Shown here: positions 1 through 10,645 of the stretch, one piece after another | Numbering within the stretch: position 1 is the first letter of the stretch | Layout: each line of letters starts with the position of its first letter | Assembly: GCF_015561195.1 (NCBI RefSeq) | Contig: NZ_JADMSU010000012.1 | Coordinates: forward strand, 1 to 47,169 | DNA: 47,169 nucleotides | Reading direction: 5' to 3' | DNA from: Collinsella aerofaciens | Lineage (GTDB): Bacteria > Actinomycetota > Coriobacteriia > Coriobacteriales > Coriobacteriaceae | Translations under genes and position numbers: made by a program | Notes under the pieces: model-generated | The model's input: the letters and a program-made list of their open reading frames with translations, nothing else | The model's database searches: none | Told to the model about the DNA's origin: nothing

Positions 1-69
1 TCAGCCCGTGGGAGGCCAGGGCGCCGCTGACCGGTGGACGGCACCGAGCCGTACGCTTGACTTGAAGAA

Positions 70-98
70 GGGGGAGGCCTAGCGGCCTCCCCCTTTTT
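70..98 (+). terminator. Intrinsic terminator of a gene lying mostly off the left edge
   Basis: A perfect 10-bp GC-rich stem (70-79 with 84-93), loop TAGC, is followed by five T. It points rightward, so it should end a plus-strand gene entering from the left. Bases 1-65 are open in one frame to a TGA at 63-65, but too short to name the product. Confidence 0.85.
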
Positions 99-162
99 GC
101 GTTTACGGGGCGTAAATGACTCAATTACACCAGACGATCTTCTTGTTCTTGGTATTGAGCCT

Positions 163-630
163 TTATTTAAAGAAAATAAATCGTATAACAAGGGCAACTG
201 CTATGGCCGCAATGATCAAAAGCAGGATTGTCAGTTGATGCTGCTTGCGTCGTTTACTTGACGAAACGAAGATTGATTTCCCCTGTTTTGGCGTTTCGAG
301 ATAGCGAGCCGAATGCGTCAAGGTTTGCTTGGGTCGAGGCCCTCTTTGTCGATGAGCGGCGGATGCTTTCATCGGCTCATCACTAGCTACGCTGTTTTTA
401 GATAATGGTGCGTCTTTCAGATATACAGGGTCTCCCGAGGCGACGCCCATATGTTTGCGCCCCGTTTGTGCTTCTTCGAGTGTTTGATATCGGTTTCTTG
501 TCACATATTTGGGCTCTGGTTCATTGATGGGCTCTTGCGAGATGTGGGGGCGATGGAATCGAATCGGTTGCAGGCTGGATGCTTCGTCCTGCTCCGGCAT
601 AAACGTGTTGTCCTGTTTTTGATCGTCCAT
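163..630 (-). CDS. Hypothetical protein with a single C-terminal membrane segment
   Basis: A 155-residue protein I do not recognise. Residues 1 to about 125 are hydrophilic, rich in Gln, Pro, Arg and Lys, with no evident fold; the C-terminus is one hydrophobic helix (about 130-152) ending Phe-Phe-Lys just before the stop, so it resembles a tail-anchored or single-pass protein with the bulk in the cytoplasm. The ATG at 630 is preceded by AAGGG at suitable spacing. The gene is more AT-rich than its neighbours and is divergent from the heat-shock gene across about 275 bp of AT-rich DNA. Length, start and a plausible ribosome-binding site make it likely real, but there is no functional evidence. 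Confidence 0.6.
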   Translation of the reverse strand: MDDQKQDNTFMPEQDEASSLQPIRFHRPHISQEPINEPEPKYVTRNRYQTLEEAQTGRKHMGVASGDPVYLKDAPLSKNSVASDEPMKASAAHRQRGPRPKQTLTHSARYLETPKQGKSIFVSSSKRRKQHQLTILLLIIAAIAVALVIRFIFFK

Positions 631-905
631 GATGCCCTTAGTTCGTCATCAATATCGTGTATGCGCCCATTGTAAGCCAGCCGTCTAGTTTTGATGGGAT
701 TGCATACATTATTTAAGCCTTCGTCAAAATTTCGTTTATTAGACAAAACCTCAGTCAACCAGACTTAGATATGCTTATATCAATAGACTCAAAAAACTTT
801 ATAGTCGATGTATATATAAGAAGCGGCTGGGCATATATATGAGCGTCAAAAGAAGTCCCAGTCACCTAGAAGATGACTCGGCAGTCCTTACAAGGAGTGG
901 TAAAC
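631..905. promoter_or_regulatory. AT-rich divergent promoter region between the unknown gene and hsp20
   Basis: The spacer is clearly AT-rich relative to the window, with TATATATA-like tracts at about 811-840, and should hold the promoters of both flanking genes. A loose inverted motif (GACT...AGTC, about 788-807) is present. I see neither a CIRCE operator nor a HAIR (HspR) operator, so the heat-shock control element is not identified. Confidence 0.45.
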
Positions 906-1337
906 ATGGCAAGCATGGTTCCTTATCGTTCGGTTTTTGGCGTCCGTCCTTCTGCAAGTTCGCTGTTCGATTTGTTTGATGACATGACCGACCTGGCGAA
1001 TAGCTCGATTGCCTCCAAGGCGTTCCCCGTTGACGTTGAGGACAAGGGCGATGGCTACGAGGTCAAGGCGTATCTTACCGGTGTCGCCAAGGATGACATC
1101 GACGTCGAGCTCAATGAGGGTCGCCTGTCGATCAGTGTGAACGTCGAGGAGAGCGCCGAAAACGAGGGCAAGAACTTCCTCCAGAAGGAGTTCGGCTCGT
1201 ACAGCGCGACGCGCGGCGTGTATCTGAAGGACGCTTCGAGCGAGGGCCTTTCGGCTAAGTACGCTGACGGCATCCTGACCGTTACGGTTCCCAAGATTGT
1301 CGAGAAGAAGAACGTCACGAAGATTTCTATCGACTAA
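906..1337 (+). CDS. Small heat-shock protein, Hsp20/alpha-crystallin family
   Basis: A 143-residue ATP-independent holdase chaperone expected to bind unfolding proteins in the cytoplasm. After a variable N-terminus comes an alpha-crystallin domain starting near Ala-Phe-Pro-Val-Asp-Val-Glu (about residue 38): beta-rich, with the Gly-Tyr-Glu-Val-Lys-Ala-Tyr-Leu-Thr-Gly-Val strand, Asp-Ile-Asp-Val-Glu and, near the end, the family-typical Ala-Asp-Gly-Ile-Leu-Thr-Val-Thr-Val-Pro-Lys. Length fits the family. I chose ATG 906 over an upstream in-frame start at 873 because AAGGAGTGG (892-900) sits just before it and the added residues are not conserved-looking. Single gene with its own terminator. 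Confidence 0.93.
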   Translation: MASMVPYRSVFGVRPSASSLFDLFDDMTDLANSSIASKAFPVDVEDKGDGYEVKAYLTGVAKDDIDVELNEGRLSISVNVEESAENEGKNFLQKEFGSYSATRGVYLKDASSEGLSAKYADGILTVTVPKIVEKKNVTKISID

Positions 1338-1369
1338 CGATGGCTCTGCTTCAATCGAGAGTATGAATT

Positions 1370-1405
1370 AAGGGGGCTGGGAAGTGATTCCCAGCCCCCT
1401 TTTGT
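1370..1405. terminator. Bidirectional terminator between hsp20 and the metallohydrolase
   Basis: A perfect 14-bp stem (1370-1383 with 1388-1401), loop GTGA, has T residues after the right arm and A residues before the left arm. It lies between two convergent genes and can serve both. Confidence 0.9.
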
Positions 1406-1417
1406 TGTCTTGAGGGG

Positions 1418-2227
1418 CTATTGAATAGTTGTCGGTTGATACTGACTTGCAGGGCGTATCGAGAGCTTCCGTGGCCCTTGAAGACAGGTGGCTGAGCTGC
1501 CGAGTTCATCATCGAGACTTGCATCAAGCGCGTTGGCATAGCTTTTGACGGTAAGGCTTGGACGATTATTGTCCTGGCTGATGTGCATGGCGATGAGCTG
1601 TTCTGTGCGATCGGTAACAAGCTCTCGCGCGGCTTCGGCGGCTTGGTTGTTGGAGAGATGCCCCTTTGTGGACAGGATGCGCTCCTGAAGAAAGCGTGGG
1701 TACGGTCCTTCGCGCAACATAGTTACATCGTGGTTGCTTTCGAGCGCGAGAACTCGACAGTCTTTGAGGATGCCTATGGCCTTGCTCGACAACTCTCCGG
1801 TGTCGGTGGCAAACCCAATGGAATCATCGAGAGCATTGAATCGATAGCCGACAGGATTGATGACATCGTGCGATGTTGAGTAGGTTTGTACCTGGATGCC
1901 GACAATGGGGAGCGTGTCGCCGGGGTCAAATTCCTCCACGGGCAGGTGAGCGAGGTTTTCTTTGCATGAAAGGGTGTCCCTACTGGCAAAGAGGGGGCCA
2001 TGCCAGTGCTTGCACCATACATCGAGCCCCTTGATATGGTCTCCATGCTCATGAGTGATTACAAGAGCGGCGACGTCGTCTGCCGAGAGGCCAAGTTCCG
2101 CCATGCGTTTAAGTGTCTCGCGGCGGGACAGGCCGTTATCGATCATGATGAGCCCCTGAGGCCCCTCGACGAGTGCGCAGTTGCCTTTTGAGCCGCTGCC
2201 GAGGATATGAAGGTGCAGGCGAGACAT
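1418..2227 (-). CDS. MBL-fold metallohydrolase, YycJ/WalJ-like
   Basis: A 269-residue metallo-beta-lactamase-fold enzyme. The opening Leu-His-Ile-Leu-Gly-Ser-Gly-Ser-Lys-Gly-Asn-Cys is typical of the YycJ/WalJ group, and the metal-binding Thr-His-Glu-His-Gly-Asp-His-Ile (the HxHxDH motif) follows about 55 residues in. Family members are predicted exonucleases or hydrolases; in Firmicutes they often sit beside WalRK, which is not seen here. I placed the start at 2227 (ATG) because the N-terminal beta strand begins there; the longer frame to 2308 would run into tilS, which starts divergently 48 bp away. Substrate unknown. Confidence 0.87.
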   Translation of the reverse strand: MSRLHLHILGSGSKGNCALVEGPQGLIMIDNGLSRRETLKRMAELGLSADDVAALVITHEHGDHIKGLDVWCKHWHGPLFASRDTLSCKENLAHLPVEEFDPGDTLPIVGIQVQTYSTSHDVINPVGYRFNALDDSIGFATDTGELSSKAIGILKDCRVLALESNHDVTMLREGPYPRFLQERILSTKGHLSNNQAAEAARELVTDRTEQLIAMHISQDNNRPSLTVKSYANALDASLDDELGSSATCLQGPRKLSIRPASQYQPTTIQ

Positions 2228-2275
2228 AAGATTCCAAAGGATACAATGGGTGCGGACGAATAGAGGAGGAAGCGA

Positions 2276-3817
2276 ATGCCAACGGTATCTCAGCACTATG
2301 GACATCATGCCGCGCCGAGGACGGATAAGAACGTTCTGGCAACGCGGCAGACCGCTGCCCCCGTAGTGCTCATGGTATCAGGCGGTGCGGACTCGACGGC
2401 GCTGCTCCTTATGGCTTGCACATCAAAGCTGGATATTCTGGATGGGCGTGGTGTGGCCCCCATCGCGCGCGAGCGACTGCACGTACTGCATGTAAATCAT
2501 CATCTGCGTGGTGAGGCGTCCGATGGCGATGAGGCCTTTGTGCGCGAGCTCTGCGCGCAATATGGTCTACCGTTGTGTGTCGAACATGCTTATTTTGATG
2601 AGGAGTCGGGAAATATCGAGGCGGCGGCGCGCGAGGTGCGTTATGCCGCGGCGCGAAGATATGTTCGCGAACTATGTGCCAAGACGGGGGCGCCGAGAAC
2701 GGCGGCGCGCATCTGTACTGCCCATACCTCTTCGGACCGCGCGGAAACATTTTTGATGAATGCCATTAAAGGGTCGGGTCCCGCGGGTCTATCAAGCATT
2801 CCACGCCGTCGGAACATTGTGGTGCGCCCCTTGCTCGACCTCACGCATGATGAGCTCGTGAGCTATCTGCAGGTGCACGGTCAGCCATGGCGGGAAGATG
2901 AAAGCAACGAGGACGTTTCGTACCTGCGTAACTATGTGCGCCATCGGGTGATGCCGGTGGTGGCGCAGCGCAACGCGAACGTCTGTAAGACGATTGGCGC
3001 CGCTTGCGAAATTCTGGGCGACGAAGACGCCTTTCTTTCCCAGCTTTCGGCACAGTCGTTTCGAAGCTGCCTGCGCAAGGAAGCGGCGGGCGCACTGGTG
3101 CTCGATGCGCGCCGTCTTGCCGCCGCTGAGGTTGTGATTGCACGGCGTATCGTGCGGTTGGCGATTAAGCGCATCGATCCCGACGCGCGACCGGAGATGC
3201 GGCACGTGGAGCGCGTGCTCTCCTGTGTCGCTGCAGGCTCGGGCTCGGTAACGCTTCCTGCGGGAATTGATGCCCGTGTGGAGTTTGGCATGCTGGCGCT
3301 CAAGGCCCCGGCGGCGCGCGAGGGCTTAGTGGCCGACTGGATCTCCGTTCCCGGTCGTCTGCCGCTGGGGGCGGGGCGTATGCTGACAGCAGAGCCGATG
3401 GCTGTGGAGCCGGGGCGCGATATCGTGCACCGTGCCCGCGAGCTTGCTGCTGCCGGAGAGGTTGCGGCCTTGGTGGATGCGGCGGCCCTGGGGTTCGCCG
3501 ACCGCGATAGCGAGCGGATGCTAGCCGGCTCGCGCGGGGAGATTCCCACCGAGGCGCGATTGGCGCGCCTGTGGGTGGATAGCCCTGTGCCGGGAGACGT
3601 GATGTGCCCGTTGGGGATGAACGGTCGAAGCAAGAAAGTGTCAGACCTGTTGAACGAGGCGCGCATTCCTGTTTCAGACCGCTCTGGCGTGCCCGTGGTG
3701 AGGACGGCGCCGGGAGGTGCCGTGGTGTGGGTCGCCGGAGTTCGCGCGGACGAACGTTTTAAGTGCACGGCGGCGACGCGCGTGGCCTATCTGCTTCGCG
3801 TGGTTGACGCGGATTAG
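2276..3817 (+). CDS. tilS: tRNA(Ile)-lysidine synthase
   Basis: A 513-residue enzyme that attaches lysine to C34 of tRNA-Ile(CAU), using ATP, so the tRNA reads AUA and is charged with isoleucine. The PP-loop pyrophosphatase motif Ser-Gly-Gly-Ala-Asp-Ser-Thr is at residues 35-41, followed by family blocks such as Leu-His-Val-Asn-His-His-Leu-Arg and the Arg-Asn-Tyr-Val-Arg-His-Arg-Val-Met-Pro segment. A C-terminal domain with Pro-Val-Pro-Gly-Asp fits the TilS substrate-binding tail. ATG 2276 has GAGGAGGA just upstream (2263-2270). It leads the tilS-hpt-ftsH cluster that is conserved in many Gram-positive bacteria. Confidence 0.95.
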   Translation: MPTVSQHYGHHAAPRTDKNVLATRQTAAPVVLMVSGGADSTALLLMACTSKLDILDGRGVAPIARERLHVLHVNHHLRGEASDGDEAFVRELCAQYGLPLCVEHAYFDEESGNIEAAAREVRYAAARRYVRELCAKTGAPRTAARICTAHTSSDRAETFLMNAIKGSGPAGLSSIPRRRNIVVRPLLDLTHDELVSYLQVHGQPWREDESNEDVSYLRNYVRHRVMPVVAQRNANVCKTIGAACEILGDEDAFLSQLSAQSFRSCLRKEAAGALVLDARRLAAAEVVIARRIVRLAIKRIDPDARPEMRHVERVLSCVAAGSGSVTLPAGIDARVEFGMLALKAPAAREGLVADWISVPGRLPLGAGRMLTAEPMAVEPGRDIVHRARELAAAGEVAALVDAAALGFADRDSERMLAGSRGEIPTEARLARLWVDSPVPGDVMCPLGMNGRSKKVSDLLNEARIPVSDRSGVPVVRTAPGGAVVWVAGVRADERFKCTAATRVAYLLRVVDAD

Positions 3818-3965
3818 CTCCTCGCACCAGCTTTTCTGTGCGGCGTTGACGGTATTCCCGCGCTGATGGTGCGCGGGCTGGAAAATATACCCCGTGCGCT
3901 GCTAGAATGTGTAGTTCGCGTCCATACGGCGGTGTGTGGGCGATTAAGCACAAGAAAGGGTTGTC

Positions 3966-4514
3966 ATGGCTTCTCAACATCCGGATATCGAGAAGGTTCT
4001 GTTTACGCAGGAGGATATCGACGGTATCGTCTCTCGCTTGGGCGAGCAGATTACGCGCGACTATGCGGGTAAGGATCTGGTGCTGATTGCGGTCCTGCGC
4101 GGCGCCGTGGTCTTTATGGGCGACCTGATGCGCAAGATCGAGCTGCCGACCAACATCGATTTCATGGCTGTTTCGAGCTATGGCGACGGTGTGAAGTCTT
4201 CGGGTATCGTGCGTATCATTAAGGACCTGGATATCGACATCCGTGGTCGCGACGTGCTGATCGTCGAGGACATTCTGGACTCGGGCCTGACCCTCAAGTA
4301 CCTGATGAAGAACCTCGAGAGCCGTAAGCCCGCTTCTCTGGAGGTCGCCGCCTTCCTATGGAAGGACGTTGAGGACCGTACCTCGGCCGTCACGCCCAAG
4401 TATGTTGGAACCCATTGCCCCGATGCCTTTGTGGTGGGCTACGGCCTCGACTATGCCGAGCGCTATCGTAACCTTCCGTATCTGGGCATTTTGAAACCGG
4501 AGGTTTATTCGTAA
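3966..4514 (+). CDS. hpt: Hypoxanthine phosphoribosyltransferase
   Basis: A 182-residue purine-salvage enzyme forming IMP or GMP from hypoxanthine or guanine and PRPP in the cytoplasm. The PRPP-binding signature Val-Glu-Asp-Ile-Leu-Asp-Ser-Gly-Leu-Thr is at about residues 100-109, with the acidic pair typical of the family. An N-terminal region ending in Val-Leu-Arg-Gly-Ala-Val-Val-Phe and a C-terminal Val-Gly-Tyr-Gly-Leu-Asp-Tyr-Ala-Glu complete the family pattern. It starts 148 bp after tilS, where TAGAAT near 3902 could give it its own promoter, and stops 1 nt before the ftsH start, implying coupled translation. Confidence 0.95.
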   Translation: MASQHPDIEKVLFTQEDIDGIVSRLGEQITRDYAGKDLVLIAVLRGAVVFMGDLMRKIELPTNIDFMAVSSYGDGVKSSGIVRIIKDLDIDIRGRDVLIVEDILDSGLTLKYLMKNLESRKPASLEVAAFLWKDVEDRTSAVTPKYVGTHCPDAFVVGYGLDYAERYRNLPYLGILKPEVYS

Positions 4515-4515
4515 G

Positions 4516-6654
<2,139 letters not shown>

Positions 6655-6665
6655 TCCTTGTAGCG

Positions 6666-6703
6666 AAAGCCTCCGCGGGGAAACCTGTGGAGGCTTTTCT
6701 TTT
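6666..6703 (+). terminator. Terminator of the tilS-hpt-ftsH cluster
   Basis: A 9-bp stem AAAGCCTCC/GGAGGCTTT (6666-6674 with 6689-6697), extended by wobble pairs around a GAAA tetraloop, is followed by TTCTTTT. It begins about 10 nt after the ftsH stop. Confidence 0.85.
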
Positions 6704-6721
6704 GAGCGATATGGGGCCGTC

Positions 6722-6783
6722 TGTTGATTGGGGACAGACTTAAATGAGCGTTTTCACGCATTTAAGTCTGTCCCCAATCAACA
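6722..6783. repeat. Perfect 25-bp intergenic inverted repeat
   Basis: The arms at 6722-6746 and 6759-6783 are perfectly complementary over 25 bp, with a 12-nt spacer (6747-6758). The core contains GGGGACAGACTTAAAT, resembling the GGGACAG cores of the palindromes at 21140 and 39927 and of the 45-nt repeat family. It lies after the ftsH terminator and just before the promoter of the aminotransferase gene. There is no terminal T-run, so it is not an ordinary terminator. Confidence 0.85.
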
Positions 6784-6809
6784 TTGTGGCGCTCTAGTTG
6801 GCTAAAGCG

Positions 6810-6815
6810 TACAAT
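6810..6815 (+). promoter_or_regulatory. Probable -10 box of the aminotransferase gene
   Basis: TACAAT lies 25 nt upstream of the chosen ATG. Similar TACAAT boxes precede the PHP, glmS and ilvE genes. No convincing -35 was found at ideal spacing (TTGTGG at about 6785 is 20 nt away). Confidence 0.5.
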
Positions 6816-6839
6816 AGCGCCTATGCGAAAGGGGAACAG

Positions 6840-8030
6840 ATGATCAACGAAACTATGTATGCTCGCGGTGCGGAGAGCTCCATCATCCGCGAGATCTTTA
6901 GCTACGGCCTAGAGCGCAAGGCGCAAATCGGCGCGGAAAACGTGTTCGATTTCTCGCTGGGCAACCCGAGCGTTCCTGCTCCCGCTGCCGTCGCGGAGTC
7001 CATCAAAAAGGCGCTTGAACTGCCGAGTGACCAGTTGCACGGTTATACGCCCGCTCCGGGTCTGCCGCAGTGCCGTACCGCCGTGGCTGAGTCGCTTAAC
7101 CGTCGATTCGGTACGAGCTATGAGGGCAAGGATGTCTTTATGACCGTGGGCGCGGCGGCTTCGCTCACCTGCACGCTCAATGCCGTTACGAATCCGGGTG
7201 ACGAGGTCATTGTTATCGCCCCGTACTTCCCGGAGTATCGCGTGTGGATTGAGAAGGCCGGCTGTACGTGTGTCGAGGCGCTTGCCGATGAAGATACGTT
7301 CCAGCTGAGCGTGGATAACGTGCTCAAGGCGATTACCGATAAGACCGCTGCCGTCATTATCGACTCACCCAACAATCCGACCGGTGCCGTATATACACGC
7401 GACACGCTGACGCGACTGGCCAATGTTCTGCGCGAGGCCAACGCTCAGCGCGATCCCGAGAACCCGATTATGCTTATCTCGGATGAGCCGTATCGCGAGA
7501 TTGTCTATGGCGCCGAGGTGCCTTGGGTGCCTTCGATCTACGAGCACACCATCGTGTGCTACTCGTATTCCAAGTCGCTTTCGCTACCGGGTGAGCGCGT
7601 GGGGTGGATCCTGGTACCCAATACGAATCCTCAGGCAGCTCGTCTAATGCCCGCCGTTGCCGGTGCCGCCCGTACGCTGGGCTTCGTGTGCGCTCCGGCG
7701 CTCTTCCAGCGCGTGATTATTGATTGCATCGATGAGCCGAGTGACGTTGAGGCCTATGCGCGCAACCGCACCGCGCTTACCGATGCACTGGCGGAGTACG
7801 GCTACATCTATGTTGAGCCGGATGGTGCATTCTACCTGTGGGTGAAGGCGCTGGAGCCCGATGCAAACGCCTTCTGTGAGCGCGCGAAGAAGTATGAGCT
7901 GCTCGCGGTGCCTTCGGATAGCTTTGGCATGCCGGGCTGGTTCCGCCTTGGCTACTGTGTGAGCTACGAGACCATCGTCAATTCGTTGCCTGCCTGGAAG
8001 CAACTGGCCGACGAATATCGTCGAAAGTAA
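6840..8030 (+). CDS. PLP-dependent aminotransferase, class I/II
   Basis: A 396-residue fold-type I aminotransferase. The pattern includes Asp-Phe-Ser-Leu-Gly-Asn-Pro-Ser near the N-terminus, Asp-Ser-Pro-Asn-Asn-Pro-Thr-Gly, Ser-Asp-Glu-Pro-Tyr-Arg and the PLP-lysine segment Ser-Tyr-Ser-Lys-Ser-Leu-Ser-Leu-Pro-Gly-Glu-Arg-Val-Gly. This suits the aspartate/aromatic aminotransferase-like group; the amino donor cannot be told. I chose ATG 6840, preceded by AAAGGGG at 6828-6834; the longer TTG start at 6798 would run over the -10 box. It is a single gene with its own terminator. Confidence 0.9.
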   Translation: MINETMYARGAESSIIREIFSYGLERKAQIGAENVFDFSLGNPSVPAPAAVAESIKKALELPSDQLHGYTPAPGLPQCRTAVAESLNRRFGTSYEGKDVFMTVGAAASLTCTLNAVTNPGDEVIVIAPYFPEYRVWIEKAGCTCVEALADEDTFQLSVDNVLKAITDKTAAVIIDSPNNPTGAVYTRDTLTRLANVLREANAQRDPENPIMLISDEPYREIVYGAEVPWVPSIYEHTIVCYSYSKSLSLPGERVGWILVPNTNPQAARLMPAVAGAARTLGFVCAPALFQRVIIDCIDEPSDVEAYARNRTALTDALAEYGYIYVEPDGAFYLWVKALEPDANAFCERAKKYELLAVPSDSFGMPGWFRLGYCVSYETIVNSLPAWKQLADEYRRK

Positions 8031-8058
8031 AGCGCTCTGCTTACAATGTTTTACGTGA

Positions 8059-8091
8059 AACGGGGTTTGGTGCTAAGCCAGACCCCGTTGT
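8059..8091 (+). terminator. Terminator of the aminotransferase gene
   Basis: Stem AACGGGGT/ACCCCGTT (8059-8066 with 8082-8089), extended inward by TGG/CCA, followed by a short T-rich tail. It starts 29 nt after the stop codon. Confidence 0.7.
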
Positions 8092-8122
8092 CTATGCCGT
8101 TGTGTGATTGGGGTGAAGCAGT

Positions 8123-8152
8123 TTTACGACTGCCGAAAGCTATGCGTACAAT
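8123..8152 (+). promoter_or_regulatory. Probable promoter of the PHP gene
   Basis: TTTACG (8123-8128), 18 nt, then TACAAT (8147-8152), 37 nt before the chosen start codon. Confidence 0.5.
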
Positions 8153-8189
8153 GAATATACGCGACGGCCATACTGGACAAGGAGACCCG

Positions 8190-9011
8190 ATGCCCTACCT
8201 TCTTTCTTGTGATATTCATACTCATACGATGTTCTCTGCGCATGCGTACTCAACCATTGAGGAGAACATCTATTGGGCGGCAGAGCGCGGCCTTCAGGTG
8301 CTCGGTTCCGCCGATCATTTAAGCTCGATGGTTGCGCCTTGTCCCAATGACCTGCGCAGTTTCCAATTCTTTATTAACCAGGATATCTGGCCGCGCATTT
8401 GGAGCGGCGTGCTGGTGCTTCGCGGCGCCGAGGCCGATATCGTTTCGCTGGACGGCAGCTTGTTTGGCGAGGACATTCCCGTTTCGCTCGATATCGCCGG
8501 CGATTCGTATAGTCGTGAGCATTCGCTGTTCGATTTGGTGACGCGTAATTTGGATTATTTGGTGGCAAGCGTGCATAACCAGCAGTTTGCCGAAGGCGCG
8601 ACGCTCGCCCAGACAACCGAGATGTACATCAATGCCCTGGAGCACCCCAAGGTATTCATGCTGGGGCATACGGGGCGCTCGGGCGTGCCGTTCGATATCG
8701 ATGAGGTGCTGCTGGCGGCCAAGGCCAAGCATAAGATCATCGAGATCAACAACCATAGTCTTGAGCATGGCACGGATGCCGAGCATTGGAATGTGTGTCG
8801 CAAGATTGCCGAACGCTGTGCCGAGCTGGGCGTGGGGATCGGTGTCTCGACCGACGCACACATTGGTATGGCCATTGGCAAGCTCGATCACGCGCGCAAG
8901 ATGCTCGACGAGATTCACTTCCCGCTGGATTTGATCGTGACGCGCGACCGCGAGACGCTGCTGCGCGAGATGGCGGCAGCCGGCGTGTGCGATCTGCGCA
9001 ATGGGATGTAG
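8190..9011 (+). CDS. PHP-domain phosphoesterase, histidinol-phosphatase-like
   Basis: A 273-residue member of the PHP superfamily, trinuclear metal-dependent phosphoesterases. The N-terminal motif Cys-Asp-Ile-His-Thr-His-Thr supplies the first metal ligands. Later motifs are Ala-Asp-His (about residue 44), a Glu in Arg-Gly-Ala-Glu-Ala-Asp, His in Ala-Ser-Val-His-Asn-Gln, Leu-Gly-His-Thr-Gly and Ser-Thr-Asp-Ala-His near the end. This is the YcdX/HisK-type layout. ATG 8190 was chosen for AAGGAGA just upstream and because the metal motif starts within eight residues; the frame open to 8046 crosses the promoter. No histidine biosynthesis genes are nearby, so the substrate is uncertain. Confidence 0.85.
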   Translation: MPYLLSCDIHTHTMFSAHAYSTIEENIYWAAERGLQVLGSADHLSSMVAPCPNDLRSFQFFINQDIWPRIWSGVLVLRGAEADIVSLDGSLFGEDIPVSLDIAGDSYSREHSLFDLVTRNLDYLVASVHNQQFAEGATLAQTTEMYINALEHPKVFMLGHTGRSGVPFDIDEVLLAAKAKHKIIEINNHSLEHGTDAEHWNVCRKIAERCAELGVGIGVSTDAHIGMAIGKLDHARKMLDEIHFPLDLIVTRDRETLLREMAAAGVCDLRNGM

Positions 9012-9031
9012 CGGAGTTTATAAACCAAGCG

Positions 9032-9064
9032 AAGGGGGCGGCCCAGGCGGGTTGCCCCCTTTCT
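9032..9064. terminator. Terminator between the convergent PHP and rRNA methyltransferase genes
   Basis: Stem AAGGGGGC/GCCCCCTT (9032-9039 with 9054-9061) with TTTCTT on the right side. It serves the PHP gene and may also slow transcription from the minus-strand methyltransferase. Confidence 0.8.
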
Positions 9065-9089
9065 TGTCCCAAAAATCTACTGAGGTTGG

Positions 9090-10538
9090 TTAGCGGCGTT
9101 CGAGGACCGCTACGGTTTCGGTGTGGTCGGTGTGAGGGAACATGTCGACTGGCGTGATCTTGAGCAGGCGATAGCCTCCGTCGAGGAGCTGGTGCAGGTC
9201 GCGCTCTTGGGTCACGGGGTTGCAGCTGATATAGGTGATGCGGCGCGGCTTAAGTGCGCAGGCAGCTTCGAGGAACTCGGGCGTGGAGCCGGCGCGCGGC
9301 GGGTCGATGGAAAGAACGTCGACGCGTTCGTTGTTGTCGGCGGCATCCAGGATGTAGTCGGTGGCGTCGTCGGCCATAAACCAAGCGCTGCGGGTGAGGC
9401 CGTTGAGCTCGGCATTGCGACGTGCGTCGGCAATGCCCGCCGGGTTGCGCTCCACGCCGAGCAGCATAATGCCGATACCCTTGTTCTGGGCATCTTTAGC
9501 TGCGCACAGGCCGATAGTTCCGCTACCGCAATAGGCATCCATGAGTACGTCGCCCTGCTGCAGGTCCATGCCGTCAATCGCGAGCTGATAGAGCAGCTCG
9601 GTCTGCTGCGGGTTGGTCTGGTAGAACGCGGTGGGGGAGATATCGAACTCGCAGCCGAGCAGCTGGTCGCGCATGCACTCGGCGCCATATACAATGCGGG
9701 TTTCCTCGCCGAGGATGGCGTTGCCGGGGCGTCCGTTGATGTTTTGGGCGACGGTGACGATGTGCGGATTGAGTGCGGCGACAGCCTCAAAGAACTCCTG
9801 CGCATGCGGCAAGTCGCGCTGAGCGGTCACGAGCGTGACCATGACCTGGTCGGTACGCCAACCGCAGCGGACGACGGCATAGCGAAGCAAACCAAGATGC
9901 TTGTCCTCATTAAAGGCGGGAATATGCAGCCGCTCAGCTTCGCGTGCGATGCCGTTGAGAATCTGACGGGCGCCCGGTGCCTCGACGGGGCATTCGGGTA
10001 CGGCAACGATCTTGTGCGTGCCGCGCTCAAAGAAACCGCAACGGACAGCACCCTCCTTACCGGGAGCAAAGGGAGTGGCAGCCTTATGACGAAAGCCACG
10101 CGGCGCAGGATATTTACCCGGGTCGCCCAGGGTGACACCCATGCCACGAATAGGATCTACAGCAATGCCCTCACGCTCACAAAGCGAAGCAAAAAGCTCC
10201 TCCATAGCAGCCTGCTTGGCGGCGAGCTGCTTCTTATAAGGACGATTGAGCGCCGTACACCCACCACAAGCTTTCATGATCGAACAGGGAGACTTGGGGT
10301 CCACAGCCTTACGCGCAGACGAAACCGGATCTTTATGCGGACGCTTGGAGCGAGTCTGAGACGCTTTGTCTCCGCCTCGACGAGAGTCAGAACGCTTGGT
10401 CTTAGCCCTGCTCTTGGTCGATTTGCTTTTTGCAGCTTTAGAAGACTTGGATTTCGTAGAAGATTTCTCCTCCTTCGACCCCTCAACCGCCTCCACCAAA
10501 GCACGACGAGCCCTACGCTCCGCACGAGATTCTGCCAT
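9090..10538 (-). CDS. 23S rRNA (uracil-5-)-methyltransferase, RlmD/TrmA family, with basic N-terminal extension
   Basis: A 482-residue SAM-dependent RNA m5U methyltransferase. A Lys/Arg/Ser-rich tail of about 80 residues is followed by an iron-sulfur-type cysteine cluster (Cys-Ser-Ile-Met-Lys-Ala-Cys-Gly-Gly-Cys) as in RlmD, then the SAM-binding Asp-Ala-Tyr-Cys-Gly-Ser-Gly-Thr-Ile-Gly and the C-terminal Tyr-Ile-Ser-Cys-Asn-Pro, whose Cys is the catalytic nucleophile. The usual TRAM RNA-binding domain is not evident; the basic tail may substitute. ATG 10538 is preferred over a GTG four codons upstream because GTGGAG is at proper spacing. The exact target uridine cannot be read. Confidence 0.88.
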   Translation of the reverse strand: MAESRAERRARRALVEAVEGSKEEKSSTKSKSSKAAKSKSTKSRAKTKRSDSRRGGDKASQTRSKRPHKDPVSSARKAVDPKSPCSIMKACGGCTALNRPYKKQLAAKQAAMEELFASLCEREGIAVDPIRGMGVTLGDPGKYPAPRGFRHKAATPFAPGKEGAVRCGFFERGTHKIVAVPECPVEAPGARQILNGIAREAERLHIPAFNEDKHLGLLRYAVVRCGWRTDQVMVTLVTAQRDLPHAQEFFEAVAALNPHIVTVAQNINGRPGNAILGEETRIVYGAECMRDQLLGCEFDISPTAFYQTNPQQTELLYQLAIDGMDLQQGDVLMDAYCGSGTIGLCAAKDAQNKGIGIMLLGVERNPAGIADARRNAELNGLTRSAWFMADDATDYILDAADNNERVDVLSIDPPRAGSTPEFLEAACALKPRRITYISCNPVTQERDLHQLLDGGYRLLKITPVDMFPHTDHTETVAVLERR

Positions 10539-10645
10539 CAATAACTCCACTTATTCATGAATTAAAGCTGCAAGTATTGTACCGTGCCAAGCCAGCAGAC
10601 GATATACAAGCGGTTTATTCGTGTCAGTGATAAGCCCAACGACGG

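Noticed and set aside
9123-10544. Open frame of 473 codons opposite the rRNA methyltransferase
   Set aside because: The minus-strand frame has the intact methyltransferase motifs; this is its shadow.
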